Below, one piece after another: positions 52,599 through 63,020 of a stretch of 64,000 nucleotides of DNA. The translations under genes were made by a program, and so were the position numbers. The stretch spans positions 109,868 through 173,867 of the forward strand of contig JBMNGL010000018.1 of the NCBI GenBank assembly GCA_050949825.1, in the 5' to 3' direction. The notes under the pieces are model-generated. The model was not told the origin of the DNA, ran no database searches, and was given only the letters and a program-made list of their open reading frames with translations. The stretch's first letter is position 1. Each line of letters starts with the position of its first letter. Source of the DNA: DTU019 sp050949825 (GTDB lineage Bacteria > Bacillota > Syntrophomonadia > Syntrophomonadales > Syntrophomonadaceae).

Positions 52599-55500
52599 GT
52601 TTCAATTCCTGATAGGTACGCTAAAAACACACTTCTCCCACAATTTCTTCATACTGTATAGCGGGTTTCAATTCCTGATAGGTACGCTAAAAACGATTAT
52701 AAGACATTACCAGGATCGGAATTACATGGGTTTCAATTCCTGATAGGTACGCTAAAAACGGCTACGTATACGTTTTTGCAGGAGCAAGAGACTATGTTTC
52801 AATTCCTGATAGGTACGCTAAAAACGGCTATGCTGAAGAGGAAACAATGCAAGCAGGTTTGTTTCAATTCCTGATAGGTACGCTAAAAACCGTTCGGCCC
52901 TGGAATAGTACCCTTTTGCAATTGCGGTTTCAATTCCTGATAGGTACGCTAAAAACTCTACCGCCGCGCCTTTGTGACTGTTCAGCGATCCGTGTTTCAA
53001 TTCCTGATAGGTACGCTAAAAACTTGACGTCGCGGTTGCGGTTGGGTCTGCGGTAGGGGGTTTCAATTCCTGATAGGTACGCTAAAAACGCCACCTTCCG
53101 GGTTAGACCATGTTCTCCTGCCCGAGTTTCAATTCCTGATAGGTACGCTAAAAACTGAATGATTTGCTGTTGCAGACTCATTACGTTCTGCTGGTTTCAA
53201 TTCCTGATAGGTACGCTAAAAACGATCAAACGGTGGGGGCTGTACGATCATTTTACTATGTTTCAATTCCTGATAGGTACGCTAAAAACTTAGATAGGCA
53301 AGGAATACTTGCAAGGTATTCGAGGTTTCAATTCCTGATAGGTACGCTAAAAACATTACCTGCTTTGCTACCATGCCGTATCCCTTGCTGGTTTCAATTC
53401 CTGATAGGTACGCTAAAAACGCACCGGCAGCGGAAAGAGCGAATTTGCGCAGGCGGTTTGTTTCAATTCCTGATAGGTACGCTAAAAACTGCAGGCCGTC
53501 CCCGCTGTCATTTATTAAAATTGTGTTTCAATTCCTGATAGGTACGCTAAAAACCCATTTTTATTCCTCCTCATCTTCTTCTTCAAAGAAGTGTTTCAAT
53601 TCCTGATAGGTACGCTAAAAACGAAAGATTACCGCAACATGGAAGATGTGATGGATCTCAGTTTCAATTCCTGATAGGTACGCTAAAAACGCACAAGCGG
53701 TGGCGTTTCTACGACTCCTGGCAGCGTTTCAATTCCTGATAGGTACGCTAAAAACTACAACAGTATGACGCGCGGCTACTCCACGCTGACGTTTCAATTC
53801 CTGATAGGTACGCTAAAAACGGATGATGCTGGCTACGCCCTTGGTCGTGGAATCTAGTTTCAATTCCTGATAGGTACGCTAAAAACTCAATCTTGCGATC
53901 GCAGCCGAGGTCGTGTCAACGAGTTTCAATTCCTGATAGGTACGCTAAAAACCTTCATGCCATATAATACACATTATATTGTATCACATGTTTCAATTCC
54001 TGATAGGTACGCTAAAAACGGACATTTTTCCATACTTTCACCCCTTCGCATCTTGTTTCAATTCCTGATAGGTACGCTAAAAACTCCCTCCTTTACATCG
54101 CTGACGCCCACCAGGGGCTGCTGTTTCAATTCCTGATAGGTACGCTAAAAACGGACACGATGGCCACCGAACTGACCAGTATGGGCTAGTTTCAATTCCT
54201 GATAGGTACGCTAAAAACAGCGTTGCCGCCAAGGGCCTGGACAAATGTCGATATAGTTTCAATTCCTGATAGGTACGCTAAAAACTTCGGCTGCTCAAAA
54301 AGTTAGTCATTAGATCGTCCCGTTTCAATTCCTGATAGGTACGCTAAAAACCTTTTGCCAGCATTTTTTCCTGCTCGGGGTTCGAGAGTTTCAATTCCTG
54401 ATAGGTACGCTAAAAACTATGGGGAAAAGAAGTGCAGCCCGAATCGGTAGCGGGTTTCAATTCCTGATAGGTACGCTAAAAACCTGCGCCGACTGCAGAT
54501 GTACTCCCCCGCTTCTGTGTTTCAATTCCTGATAGGTACGCTAAAAACGCCAGTTCGTCTATGTCTTTGTCTTTCAAGTCAACCGGGTTTCAATTCCTGA
54601 TAGGTACGCTAAAAACGTTGACTCCAATGGTGCAATTGTGGAGAATGCCGATGGTTTCAATTCCTGATAGGTACGCTAAAAACGGGAAAACTCGACCGCC
54701 TCAAGACTGCCCAGCAACAGGTGTTTCAATTCCTGATAGGTACGCTAAAAACAAAAACCAAGCTGGCTGGGATCGAGGACGAGGCAAAGTTTCAATTCCT
54801 GATAGGTACGCTAAAAACTCGCAAAGGTGGTATACGGAATATGTTCTGATGGTTCGTTTCAATTCCTGATAGGTACGCTAAAAACGCCCCATGTCATAGT
54901 TGCGATTTCGCCCCATGACTTAGTTTCAATTCCTGATAGGTACGCTAAAAACCGATCACGGGCGCGCCTGGCCGTACCCCGTTTGTGGGTTTCAATTCCT
55001 GATAGGTACGCTAAAAACACCGGGTCGCCAACTTGCTTGAAGCCGGTCAGGTCATGTTTCAATTCCTGATAGGTACGCTAAAAACCGCTAGTATTGGTAC
55101 CGGGCGGTCCATTTAGGCTGGGGTTTCAATTCCTGATAGGTACGCTAAAAACGCAACAACACTATGTTGGACAACTACGGCATGGCGGCTGTTTCAATTC
55201 CTGATAGGTACGCTAAAAACTTAGACTTTTTGTTTACATCCTCAAGTGCCTTGTGTTTCAATTCCTGATAGGTACGCTAAAAACGCTACACCTATATAGC
55301 AGAGGAGGTTGGCAGATACCGTTTCAATTCCTGATAGGTACGCTAAAAACCACGCTGCCGCATTACAACATAAGCAACTTGGTCATGTTTCAATTCCTGA
55401 TAGGTACGCTAAAAACCGACCTTTACTGAGGACATACCATGCACTGCTGGGGAGTTTCAATTCCTGATAGGTACGCTAAAAACGCATTACAGGGATTTGA

Positions 55501-56739
55501 ATGGGCCGAATACATTGGTCGTTTCAATTCCTGATAGGTACGCTAAAAACGCTACACAGACGGAGATATTCCTGGGAGGGACAGCGTTTCAATTCCTGAT
55601 AGGTACGCTAAAAACGCTTTTGATGCCGGGCAATCAAACCATACTGCGGGAGTTTCAATTCCTGATAGGTACGCTAAAAACCTTCCCTCCTCTATCGCAA
55701 TTTCTTTAGGCTCGGCGAGTTTCAATTCCTGATAGGTACGCTAAAAACCGAGGACTGTTGGAGCATCCGTCAGGACAACCCCGGGTTTCAATTCCTGATA
55801 GGTACGCTAAAAACCAAATTTTATTTATGTGAAAAAGAGGGCGGCGGCGGTTTCAATTCCTGATAGGTACGCTAAAAACCCTGGTGGCTAGGATCAGCGG
55901 GCGCGACTATACCTAGTTTCAATTCCTGATAGGTACGCTAAAAACCTGGCCAGCTTTTCAGCGTTGCCACCGGGTGCCTGGAGTTTCAATTCCTGATAGG
56001 TACGCTAAAAACGCAGTACTTTATTCTGCTGCCAGGGCCAACCGCGAGTTTCAATTCCTGATAGGTACGCTAAAAACTTGCATTCCTCAGTCGATGTTCG
56101 CCCAACCTGGAAGTTTCAATTCCTGATAGGTACGCTAAAAACGTCTTTATCCCGACCCAGTTCAGCATATTCGTCAATGAGTTTCAATTCCTGATAGGTA
56201 CGCTAAAAACCTCAAAAACATCGGCGGCCTGACCGAAGAAGAAGCCGCGTTTCAATTCCTGATAGGTACGCTAAAAACCAAAAACATCGGCGGCCTGACC
56301 GAAGAAGAAGCCGCGTTTCAATTCCTGATAGGTACGCTAAAAACCGGCCCCGAGCCAGGCGGCAACCGTTACCCCGATCAAGTTTCAATTCCTGATAGGT
56401 ACGCTAAAAACGGTGATTTTTTCGATTTTATAGAACGAGAACAATTAGGGTTTCAATTCCTGATAGGTACGCTAAAAACCAAATATCAACTGGATCGAAG
56501 AAGTGCAGCGCATGAGTTTCAATTCCTGATAGGTACGCTAAAAACATGCTAGACCAGGCGAAGTTAAAAGCAATTCGTAGTTTCAATTCCTGATAGGTAC
56601 GCTAAAAACATGGGACCCAAGGCTGGGCCAGAGATAGCAGCCCTGTTTCAATTCCTGATAGGTACGCTAAAAACTGTGTTAGCTTTTCTTCCTCCAAGGC
56701 CATATTTTCGTTTCAATTCCTGATAGGTACGCTAAAAAC
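52599..56739 (-). CRISPR. CRISPR array, block 2 (63 repeats)
   Basis: I count 63 copies of the same 30-bp repeat, all apparently exact, at about 66-bp period. Spacers are again 34-39 nt. Two adjacent spacers (56211-56248 and 56279-56314) are the same sequence except that the first is 2 nt longer on its left side. The spacer at 55221-55254 is a diverged relative of one in block 3. The block is bounded left by the ExeA-type transposon and right by the IS110 element. Confidence 0.98.
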
Positions 56740-57211
56740 TTTGTTTAGTGGTTGGGTGTCTCCTCCCTTAATAAACTAAGCCTTACTTTAGATATCGCTT
56801 GTTTTCTCACAATTTCATTTTGATTACGGACAGCCCATCTCTTGTTTGTTACATCTTTGTGTAATTATGGATAATGGTGAGTATGGTTCCCTAAGCCGCT
56901 TGGGTTTCTTGTATTGTGGCCAGTGGGATTCCACACCATCTCCTGGCAGCAAACCTCCCATGTCTTCCTGGGTCTAAAAGCCCTTAATTCCTTCGTCCTG
57001 CCTATCCAAGAGGTGGAACGTCAGTCATGCTCCTAAGCGGGGTCGTTGCCCTTATGGATAAATTCAACCTGACTGTCCCGGCTCCCGTTTTATCGTGTTT
57101 TTGGTTCTTGAAACTTCATTCATCGCTACTTACTGAGTGGCTGCGGGTAGCCATTCTTCATGCTGGCAATGATGTGGGAACAATTGCTATGTTAAATGAC
57201 CCCATTGCCTT
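56740..57211 (-). ncRNA. Possible bridge-RNA region of the IS110 element
   Basis: About 470 nt with no credible gene. IS110-family elements encode a structured bridge RNA in their long non-coding end, which guides target choice. Here that end lies downstream of the transposase, as in the IS1111 group. I can see several short hairpins (for example CCTGGCAGC near 56940 and its surroundings) but did not identify the two guide loops. Inference from family layout only. Confidence 0.3.
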
Positions 57212-58490
57212 TTAAGCAGCTATCCTAATTGACTGCTCCATGTCGCCCAGCATCTTCTCTGGGCTGTAATCAACGCCTTTGGTTAGTATTGCAAAGAAAA
57301 CCCGAATCAGTTTGCCGCAGAGTGCGATTATGGACTGCATCTTGTTGAGCGGATTGTTTTCCCGCATCAGGTTTCTTTGATGAAGTAGCCGAAACTCTTG
57401 GTTTTTTCCCCAGCATGGCGACTATGGAAAAGAATAAGCTGTGCCTCAGGCGTCTTCTACCCCTACGGCTGATAGTGGTCTTTCCCTTGTGCTTACCAGA
57501 ACTGTTCTCTACCAGGTTGAGTCCAGCTAACTTCTGTATTTGTCTAGGGTCTTGAAATCTACTGATATCGCCTACTTCGCCGACAAAGGTGGCTGCTGTG
57601 ATTAGGCCAACCCCTTTGATATCCAAAAGTTTGTCAGCATTGGGTATTTGCATCAGCAGTTCCTGCATTAGTTGTTCTAGCCTGTCGTATTGCTGGCAAT
57701 ACAGGTCATATTCTGCTAGCAGGTTTTGCAAGCTGGCCTCGGAGGCCACTTTACCGCTAACTCGGCCTACGCTTCTGCTTGCCACCTTAACCAGTGCTTC
57801 TGCACGTTTAAGGCTGGCGCGCTTCATTTGCTTTCTCCACGTCTCTACGATTCTATCTACGCCTAGTTTTACAACTTTCTCTGGTGTTGAAAAGCTTCTG
57901 AGAGTTATCAATGCTGCGTTTCTTCTCCAGTCCTTAAAGACTGTTGTAAACTCTGGAAACCGGATGTCTAGCCACCTAACGACCTGATTGTAGATAGAAG
58001 TCAATTGCTTCTGCAGCCTTTCCCGTTCCGATACCGCCTCTCGTAGTTCTTGATAGAGGTCGTCGGGTATGTACACTTCCCGATAACGCCCATCTTTCAC
58101 TAACATGGCGATTGTTTTCGGGTCTTTACGATCGTTCTTGGTAGGGCTATTGTCATCCAGTTCTTTGGTTCGCTTGACGTGGAACGGATTGACTATGGCC
58201 AGTTTGTGATCTTGGCCTTTGAGATGATCTCCTAGCGCAAACCAATAATGTCCTGTGGGTTCAAAGCCGACAATGATCTCAGTCTTCTCTTGCTGCTTAC
58301 ATATATCACGCATCCACTGATCCAAACGGTCAAACCCTTGATCTGTGTTGCTAAATTTCAGCAGCCTGGCCAGCTCAATCCCTCTGTAATCAAAGGCTCT
58401 TGCATAGTGAGTCTCTTTACCAATGTCAATTCCAACTACCAGAGTCTCAAATTTGATTTGCGAAATCTTCTCGTTTTGTGTACTTTTCAT
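57212..58490 (-). pseudogene. IS110-family DEDD transposase, frameshifted near the C-terminus
   Basis: Start ATG 58490 with GAGGAGG upstream. The RuvC-like DEDD domain has GIDIGKETHYA, IIVGFEPTGHYWF and KNDRKDPKTIAML; the C-terminal domain has IPNADKLLDIKGVGLITA and KHKGKTTISRRGRRRLRHS. At a GGGGAAAAAA run near 57405-57414 the frame changes. In the current frame the tail is non-homologous and ends at 57270. One base less would give GKNQEFRLLHQRNL, then IALCGKLIRVFFAILTKGVD and a stop at 57212, the normal ending for the family. The shift needed is +1, not the -1 used by programmed sites, so this is probably a disabling indel or a homopolymer sequencing error. Confidence 0.8.
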
Positions 58491-58617
58491 ATAGGGACGC
58501 CTCCTCAATCTCTTGTTTTGTGCCCTTCTGTCGGGATCAGCACAATTCAATTGTATTGATGGGCGTCTCTTTTTTCAAAGATCGTTCTTAAGCATTACAG
58601 GAATGCTCCTATTTCAA

Positions 58618-61600
58618 GTTTCAATTCCTGATAGGTACGCTAAAAACTTCGCAATATGGACAGGCTACATATCTATACGCTCAGTTTCAATTCCTGATAG
58701 GTACGCTAAAAAACACCAGTGATGAGTGGGACAGGATCATACAGCCTCTTCAGTTTCAATTCCTGATAGGTACGCTAAAAACATCTCCACAAAGGGGAGG
58801 CAGTTGTCCCAGCCAAGTAGTTTTCAATTCCTGATAGGTACGCTAAAAACATACCGGAAGCCGGTGTCGTTAGTGATCAGGGATGAGTTTCAATTCCTGA
58901 TAGGTACGCTAAAAAACCTCTACTTTTTTTATTAACATCTTCTAGTGCTTTATGTTTCAATTCCTGATAGGTACGCTAAAAACCCGGCACCATGTTGAAT
59001 ATGCTCCGGCGCCTTTGGAGGTTTCAATTCCTGATAGGTACGCTAAAAACTAAATTTTACGTTGCGGAATGTTTCGTATTGTAGGTGTTTCAATTCCTGA
59101 TAGGTACGCTAAAAACACCAATTTCGGCATCGGGATCCGCTTCTATCGCTGGTTTCAATTCCTGATAGGTACGCTAAAAACGGGTCCGAAACCTTACCAC
59201 ATTATCATCCCTGGTTACGTTTCAATTCCTGATAGGTACGCTAAAAACCTTCCCCCCGGGCGGGCTAAACAAGGTCGCAGAATGTTTCAATTCCTGATAG
59301 GTACGCTAAAAACTCTTATCCGCGCTGTTCAGCGCGATTTTTATTATCCTGTTTCAATTCCTGATAGGTACGCTAAAAACCTTTGATGATACGGTTTTTA
59401 GCATCATTCAGGACTACTGTTTCAATTCCTGATAGGTACGCTAAAAAACAGTATAGCAAATTCATCGTGGCCCTGGTGATCCTACTGTTTCAATTCCTGA
59501 TAGGTACGCTAAAAACTAAGGTGTTTAGCGGCGAAGTGGGGGAGCTGGTTCAGTTTCAATTCCTGATAGGTACGCTAAAAACGGGACTAAGCGCAGGAGG
59601 CACCTATTGGCTGGTTGTGTTTCAATTCCTGATAGGTACGCTAAAAACGCTTATAGGCACATTTGTAAGTAGTCTTGGATCGAGTTTCAATTCCTGATAG
59701 GTACGCTAAAAACGAATACCCACCCAGGAGGGCACCTATCCACGCACGAGTTTCAATTCCTGATAGGTACGCTAAAAACGCTGGAGCGGCGAGTATTTGA
59801 GAGGGGGGACGTTGGTTTCAATTCCTGATAGGTACGCTAAAAACTCGGATGGCAGCAGAAACGTAATCAAAAACACAACGAGTTTCAATTCCTGATAGGT
59901 ACGCTAAAAAACTACTCATTCGCCCAGATTATGAAAGTTTTTTCTGGCTTGTTTCAATTCCTGATAGGTACGCTAAAAACCAAGGAATGCCTCGGGGCTA
60001 CCGATGCCCAATTGGGGTTTCAATTCCTGATAGGTACGCTAAAAACCAAATTAATTCTACTTGATTTTCTTCTTGGCAGAAGAAAGTTTCAATTCCTGAT
60101 AGGTACGCTAAAAACGTGGATCTGGCACAGGGCGAGAAGCTGCCCTGGGACGGTTTCAATTCCTGATAGGTACGCTAAAAACGCAGAATTGACGAAAACC
60201 CAGACGATGATCAGGGACTAGTTTCAATTCCTGATAGGTACGCTAAAAACTTAAAATACTTAGCAGGACAATATACCAGAGATGATAGTTTCAATTCCTG
60301 ATAGGTACGCTAAAAACCTATCCCTTTTCGGTTAGTCCTTAATACCATAGCTAGTTTCAATTCCTGATAGGTACGCTAAAAACGTGCAGTGACGTCTGCG
60401 CCATCTGCTCCGTCAGCCTGTTTCAATTCCTGATAGGTACGCTAAAAACGGTGTCGTAGGGATCTTCCTTGTTCATGGTGTTCGGGGTTTCAATTCCTGA
60501 TAGGTACGCTAAAAACTAGCTGCTTCTATGGATAGTTCAAGATTGTTTGAAGTTTCAATTCCTGATAGGTACGCTAAAAACTGTAGTCTGCAATGGCATT
60601 TGATCTTTGTTTGCCATGTTTCAATTCCTGATAGGTACGCTAAAAACGCCTCTTGTTCTTGTTTGTTTACTCTTTCGCTGCCGTAGTTTCAATTCCTGAT
60701 AGGTACGCTAAAAACGGTGTGCGGTTCAAGACGTCGGATGCTATTTTATTGTGTTTCAATTCCTGATAGGTACGCTAAAAACCAATTTATCTTCCTTGTT
60801 TGTATCGGTAAAATCTTCGTTTCAATTCCTGATAGGTACGCTAAAAACCCTATGATGATCTTTTCGTTGATTCCAAAATATCGGGTTTCAATTCCTGATA
60901 GGTACGCTAAAAACGGCCGCAGGCTATGAGACCTATTACTACAAGAAGGATGTTTCAATTCCTGATAGGTACGCTAAAAACAGAGGAGGATGGACCTATT
61001 GACCCAGATACAGATACCGTTTCAATTCCTGATAGGTACGCTAAAAACGCCCCCATGGCTTTGAGCGCCCCCACGCTGCCCCCAGTTTCAATTCCTGATA
61101 GGTACGCTAAAAACGCTTCATCCACGCTTGATCGCCTCCTCTACCTCTGCCAGTTTCAATTCCTGATAGGTACGCTAAAAACTTGGCGATCTCCGCGGCC
61201 AACTGGTCTACTGATACGTGTTTCAATTCCTGATAGGTACGCTAAAAACCCCGGCTGTGAACGAGGTTCTTGACGAGGTTTTAAAAGTTTCAATTCCTGA
61301 TAGGTACGCTAAAAACTTCCCTCGAGAAAATCACCGGGGTTCTCAAACTCGATGTTTCAATTCCTGATAGGTACGCTAAAAACTAGCCTTTTGTCCAAAC
61401 TTTCCATACAAGGAATTCAGTTTCAATTCCTGATAGGTACGCTAAAAACAAATTAAATAGGGAAAAAAGTATTGCAAAAAAGGAAGGTTTCAATTCCTGA
61501 TAGGTACGCTAAAAACGATTAAAAGACTACAGTTTTATTGGGCTTGACGGAATGTTTCAATTCCTGATAGGTACGCTAAAAACAAAACATTTGGCCTTGA

Positions 61601-61648
61601 AAAGTTAGAAGCTGCGTAGTTTCAATTCCTGATAGGTACGCTAAAAAC
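58618..61648 (-). CRISPR. CRISPR array, block 3, leader-proximal (46 repeats)
   Basis: I count 46 repeats. Four of them (58684, 58887, 59419, 59882) carry one extra A in the terminal A run and one (58820) has an extra T near its start. Such variants are absent from blocks 1 and 2 as far as I could see. Spacers remain 34-39 nt. The last repeat (61619-61648) borders the AT-rich leader and cas2, so this block holds the most recent acquisitions. Confidence 0.98.
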
Positions 61649-61793
61649 CCGTCAAAAAACCATATTAATAAGACAGCTAAAAAGCTATCTATTCTGCAAT
61701 ATTTATAATAAGGACTAACAAATTACCAATTAATCGCCATTCAGACTGTCGTCGTAACCGGCTAAAAACAACACTATTTGAGATTGACGACAT
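61649..61793 (-). promoter_or_regulatory. CRISPR leader
   Basis: 145 nt, strongly AT-rich near the array (CCATATTAATAAGACAGC), between the last repeat and the cas2 stop. On the minus strand it would drive pre-crRNA transcription into the array. It contains a short palindrome around GACAGCTAAAAAGCTATC and, near 61758-61769, GGCTAAAAAC, a copy of the repeat end, flanked by GTCGTC/GACGAC arms. Confidence 0.75.
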
Positions 61794-62057
61794 TCAAATG
61801 AACTGCTCTTGTCCTCCCTTTTTTACCCCCATAATTTCTCGCTCCGAATACTTTAGAGTTCTGAAAGTATAGAATATAACCGAATCATATTCATCATCGA
61901 TAATTTTGGCCAATTCCATCTTTAGCTTTCGGAAACTACTTTCATTAATCTCGCCTTCCAGGACGGAGTTTTGAACCCAATACAGGTATTTGCGAGATGT
62001 CTTAAGAACCTTGCCCACGCGTTTCTGTTTCACATCGTATACTTCTATTACAAACAC
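61794..62057 (-). CDS. cas2: CRISPR-associated endoribonuclease/adaptation protein Cas2
   Basis: An 87-aa ferredoxin-fold protein. The first strand and Asp are VFVIEVYDVKQKRVGKVLKT. YLYWVQNSVLEGEI is the characteristic second segment of Cas2, and DSVIFYTFRTLKYSER forms the last strand pair. Cas2 dimers bridge two Cas1 dimers during spacer integration. Start GTG 62057 follows GGAGGG by 6 nt. It is the last gene before the leader, reading toward the array. Its partner cas1 directly upstream is truncated. The sequence resembles type I-B and III-associated Cas2. Confidence 0.93.
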   Translation of the reverse strand: MFVIEVYDVKQKRVGKVLKTSRKYLYWVQNSVLEGEINESSFRKLKMELAKIIDDEYDSVIFYTFRTLKYSEREIMGVKKGGQEQFI

Positions 62058-62068
62058 CTTTAACCCTC

Positions 62069-62196
62069 CTACCAACGGGAATTAAAAGGTATATATTTCT
62101 TTTCGCCTAATAAGTGCTTTTCCAGTTTATAGAGTTCCATTCTTATCAGGCGGCGATAAGACACTTCCCTGCCCAATTCCCGGTGTTTTATTGTAG
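62069..62196 (-). pseudogene. cas1: cas1, C-terminal fragment cut by IS66
   Basis: In frame up to the stop at 62069 one reads TIKHRELGREVSYRRLIRME and LYKLEKHLLGEKKYIPFNSRW. This is the extreme C-terminus of Cas1, including the YRRLIRxExYKLxKHL helix. Upstream the frame meets the terminus of the IS66 element at 62197 (GTAAGCGTC). All catalytic residues of Cas1 (Glu and His of the central domain) are therefore on the far side or lost, and no promoter-start pair remains here. The stop lies 12 nt before the cas2 start, the usual cas1-cas2 arrangement. Confidence 0.88.
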
Positions 62197-62281
62197 GTAA
62201 GCGTCAAAAACTTCACACATACCAGTGTCCCAGCCAAGATGAGACAATGAACCTGAACAAAAAACAAGGAGATGTTCAGGA

Positions 62282-62593
62282 ATGGTCAATAACGATCTGT
62301 GCAGCCTGTGGGAACAGCGTCTGGCAGACCATGCAACCAGCGGTAAAAGCGTAGCCACCTGGTGTCGGGAACATTCAATTAGGGACAACCAGTTCTATTA
62401 CTGGCGTAAAAAACTGCGTATGGACCAGGTTGAAAGCAACCAACCAGTGAAATGGCTTCCCCTGGAAGTAGAGCAGACAAACCTGGCTCCCGGCTCTATA
62501 GCCGTTCATGTTGGGCAGGCAACAGTTGAGATTAAACAAGGCTTTGATCCCCAGCTGTTGCGCCAAATCGTAAAGGTTCTACAAACCATATGA
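62282..62593 (+). CDS. tnpA: IS66 TnpA (Orf1) accessory protein
   Basis: 103 aa. The HTH part SGKSVATWCREHSIRDNQFY and YYWRKKLRMDQVE is typical of IS66 Orf1, related to IS3 OrfA. The second half (VKWLPLEVEQTNLAPGSIAV) is the usual variable part. The gene begins at ATG 62282 just after AAGGAGATGTTCAGGA. Its stop overlaps the start of tnpB in an ATGA-type junction. No damage seen, in contrast to the 37387 copy. Confidence 0.9.
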   Translation: MVNNDLCSLWEQRLADHATSGKSVATWCREHSIRDNQFYYWRKKLRMDQVESNQPVKWLPLEVEQTNLAPGSIAVHVGQATVEIKQGFDPQLLRQIVKVLQTI

Positions 62594-62943
62594 TTAGTGA
62601 AATATCAAACCGACAGGTTTACCTGGCCTGCGGTAGCACTGATCTTAGAAAATCGATTGACGGATTGGCAGTACTGGTTAAAGAATCATTCCATTTAGAT
62701 CCCTTTAGCCCCTGCCTATTTGTATTCTGCAATCGAAAACGTGACAAACTCAAAATACTACAGTGGGAGCATAATGGATTCTGGCTGCATTACCGACGTC
62801 TGGAGCGGGGTAAATTTGACTGGCCCACCGCCCATACTGATGTGGTCAGTATTAGCTACCGTGAATTCCGCTGGCTCCTAGATGGCTTGTCACTAAAACA
62901 AAATCAGGCTCATAAAGCAGTTAAACAAAGAGTTATTCTTTAA
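62590..62943 (+). CDS. tnpB: IS66 TnpB (Orf2) accessory protein
   Basis: 117 aa, beginning SNRQVYLACGSTDLRKSIDG, the strongly conserved signature of IS66 Orf2. The middle reads LFVFCNRKRDKLKILQWEHN and GFWLHYRRLERGKFDWP, also conserved. Translation is coupled to tnpA by a 4-nt overlap. Required for transposition in IS66 elements, but its biochemical role is unclear. Intact. Confidence 0.95.
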   Translation: MISEISNRQVYLACGSTDLRKSIDGLAVLVKESFHLDPFSPCLFVFCNRKRDKLKILQWEHNGFWLHYRRLERGKFDWPTAHTDVVSISYREFRWLLDGLSLKQNQAHKAVKQRVIL

Positions 62944-63020
62944 CAGAAAAACAGCTCTAAACCCGGATATTTCGGCATTTTCATGGTGCAAAAATACCGC
63001 TTTTATGGTATAATTTATCT

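Larger units (their letters stand above)
56740..58617 (-). mobile_element. IS110-family element inserted between repeats
   Basis: Almost 1.9 kb of non-array sequence separates complete repeats at 56710-56739 and 58618-58647. It holds one leftward DEDD transposase gene, about 127 nt upstream of that gene and about 470 nt downstream. No inverted repeats are seen, as usual for IS110. Some of the outermost bases must be spacer sequence, but the exact element ends cannot be set by eye. A long non-coding tail downstream of the gene is the IS1111-like layout. Confidence 0.8.

Noticed and set aside
57405..57414. Programmed -1 frameshift at the GGGGAAAAAA run of the IS110 transposase
   Set aside because: The frame needed for the normal C-terminus is +1, so the A-AAA-AAC type slip would lead to the wrong frame; a plain indel is simpler.
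42632..61273. Many open frames of 60-127 codons containing SIPDRYAKN, QFLIGTLKT or FLAYLSGIE
   Set aside because: These are the CRISPR repeat read in its six frames; with a period often divisible by 3 the spacers stay open by chance. No ribosome sites or codon bias.
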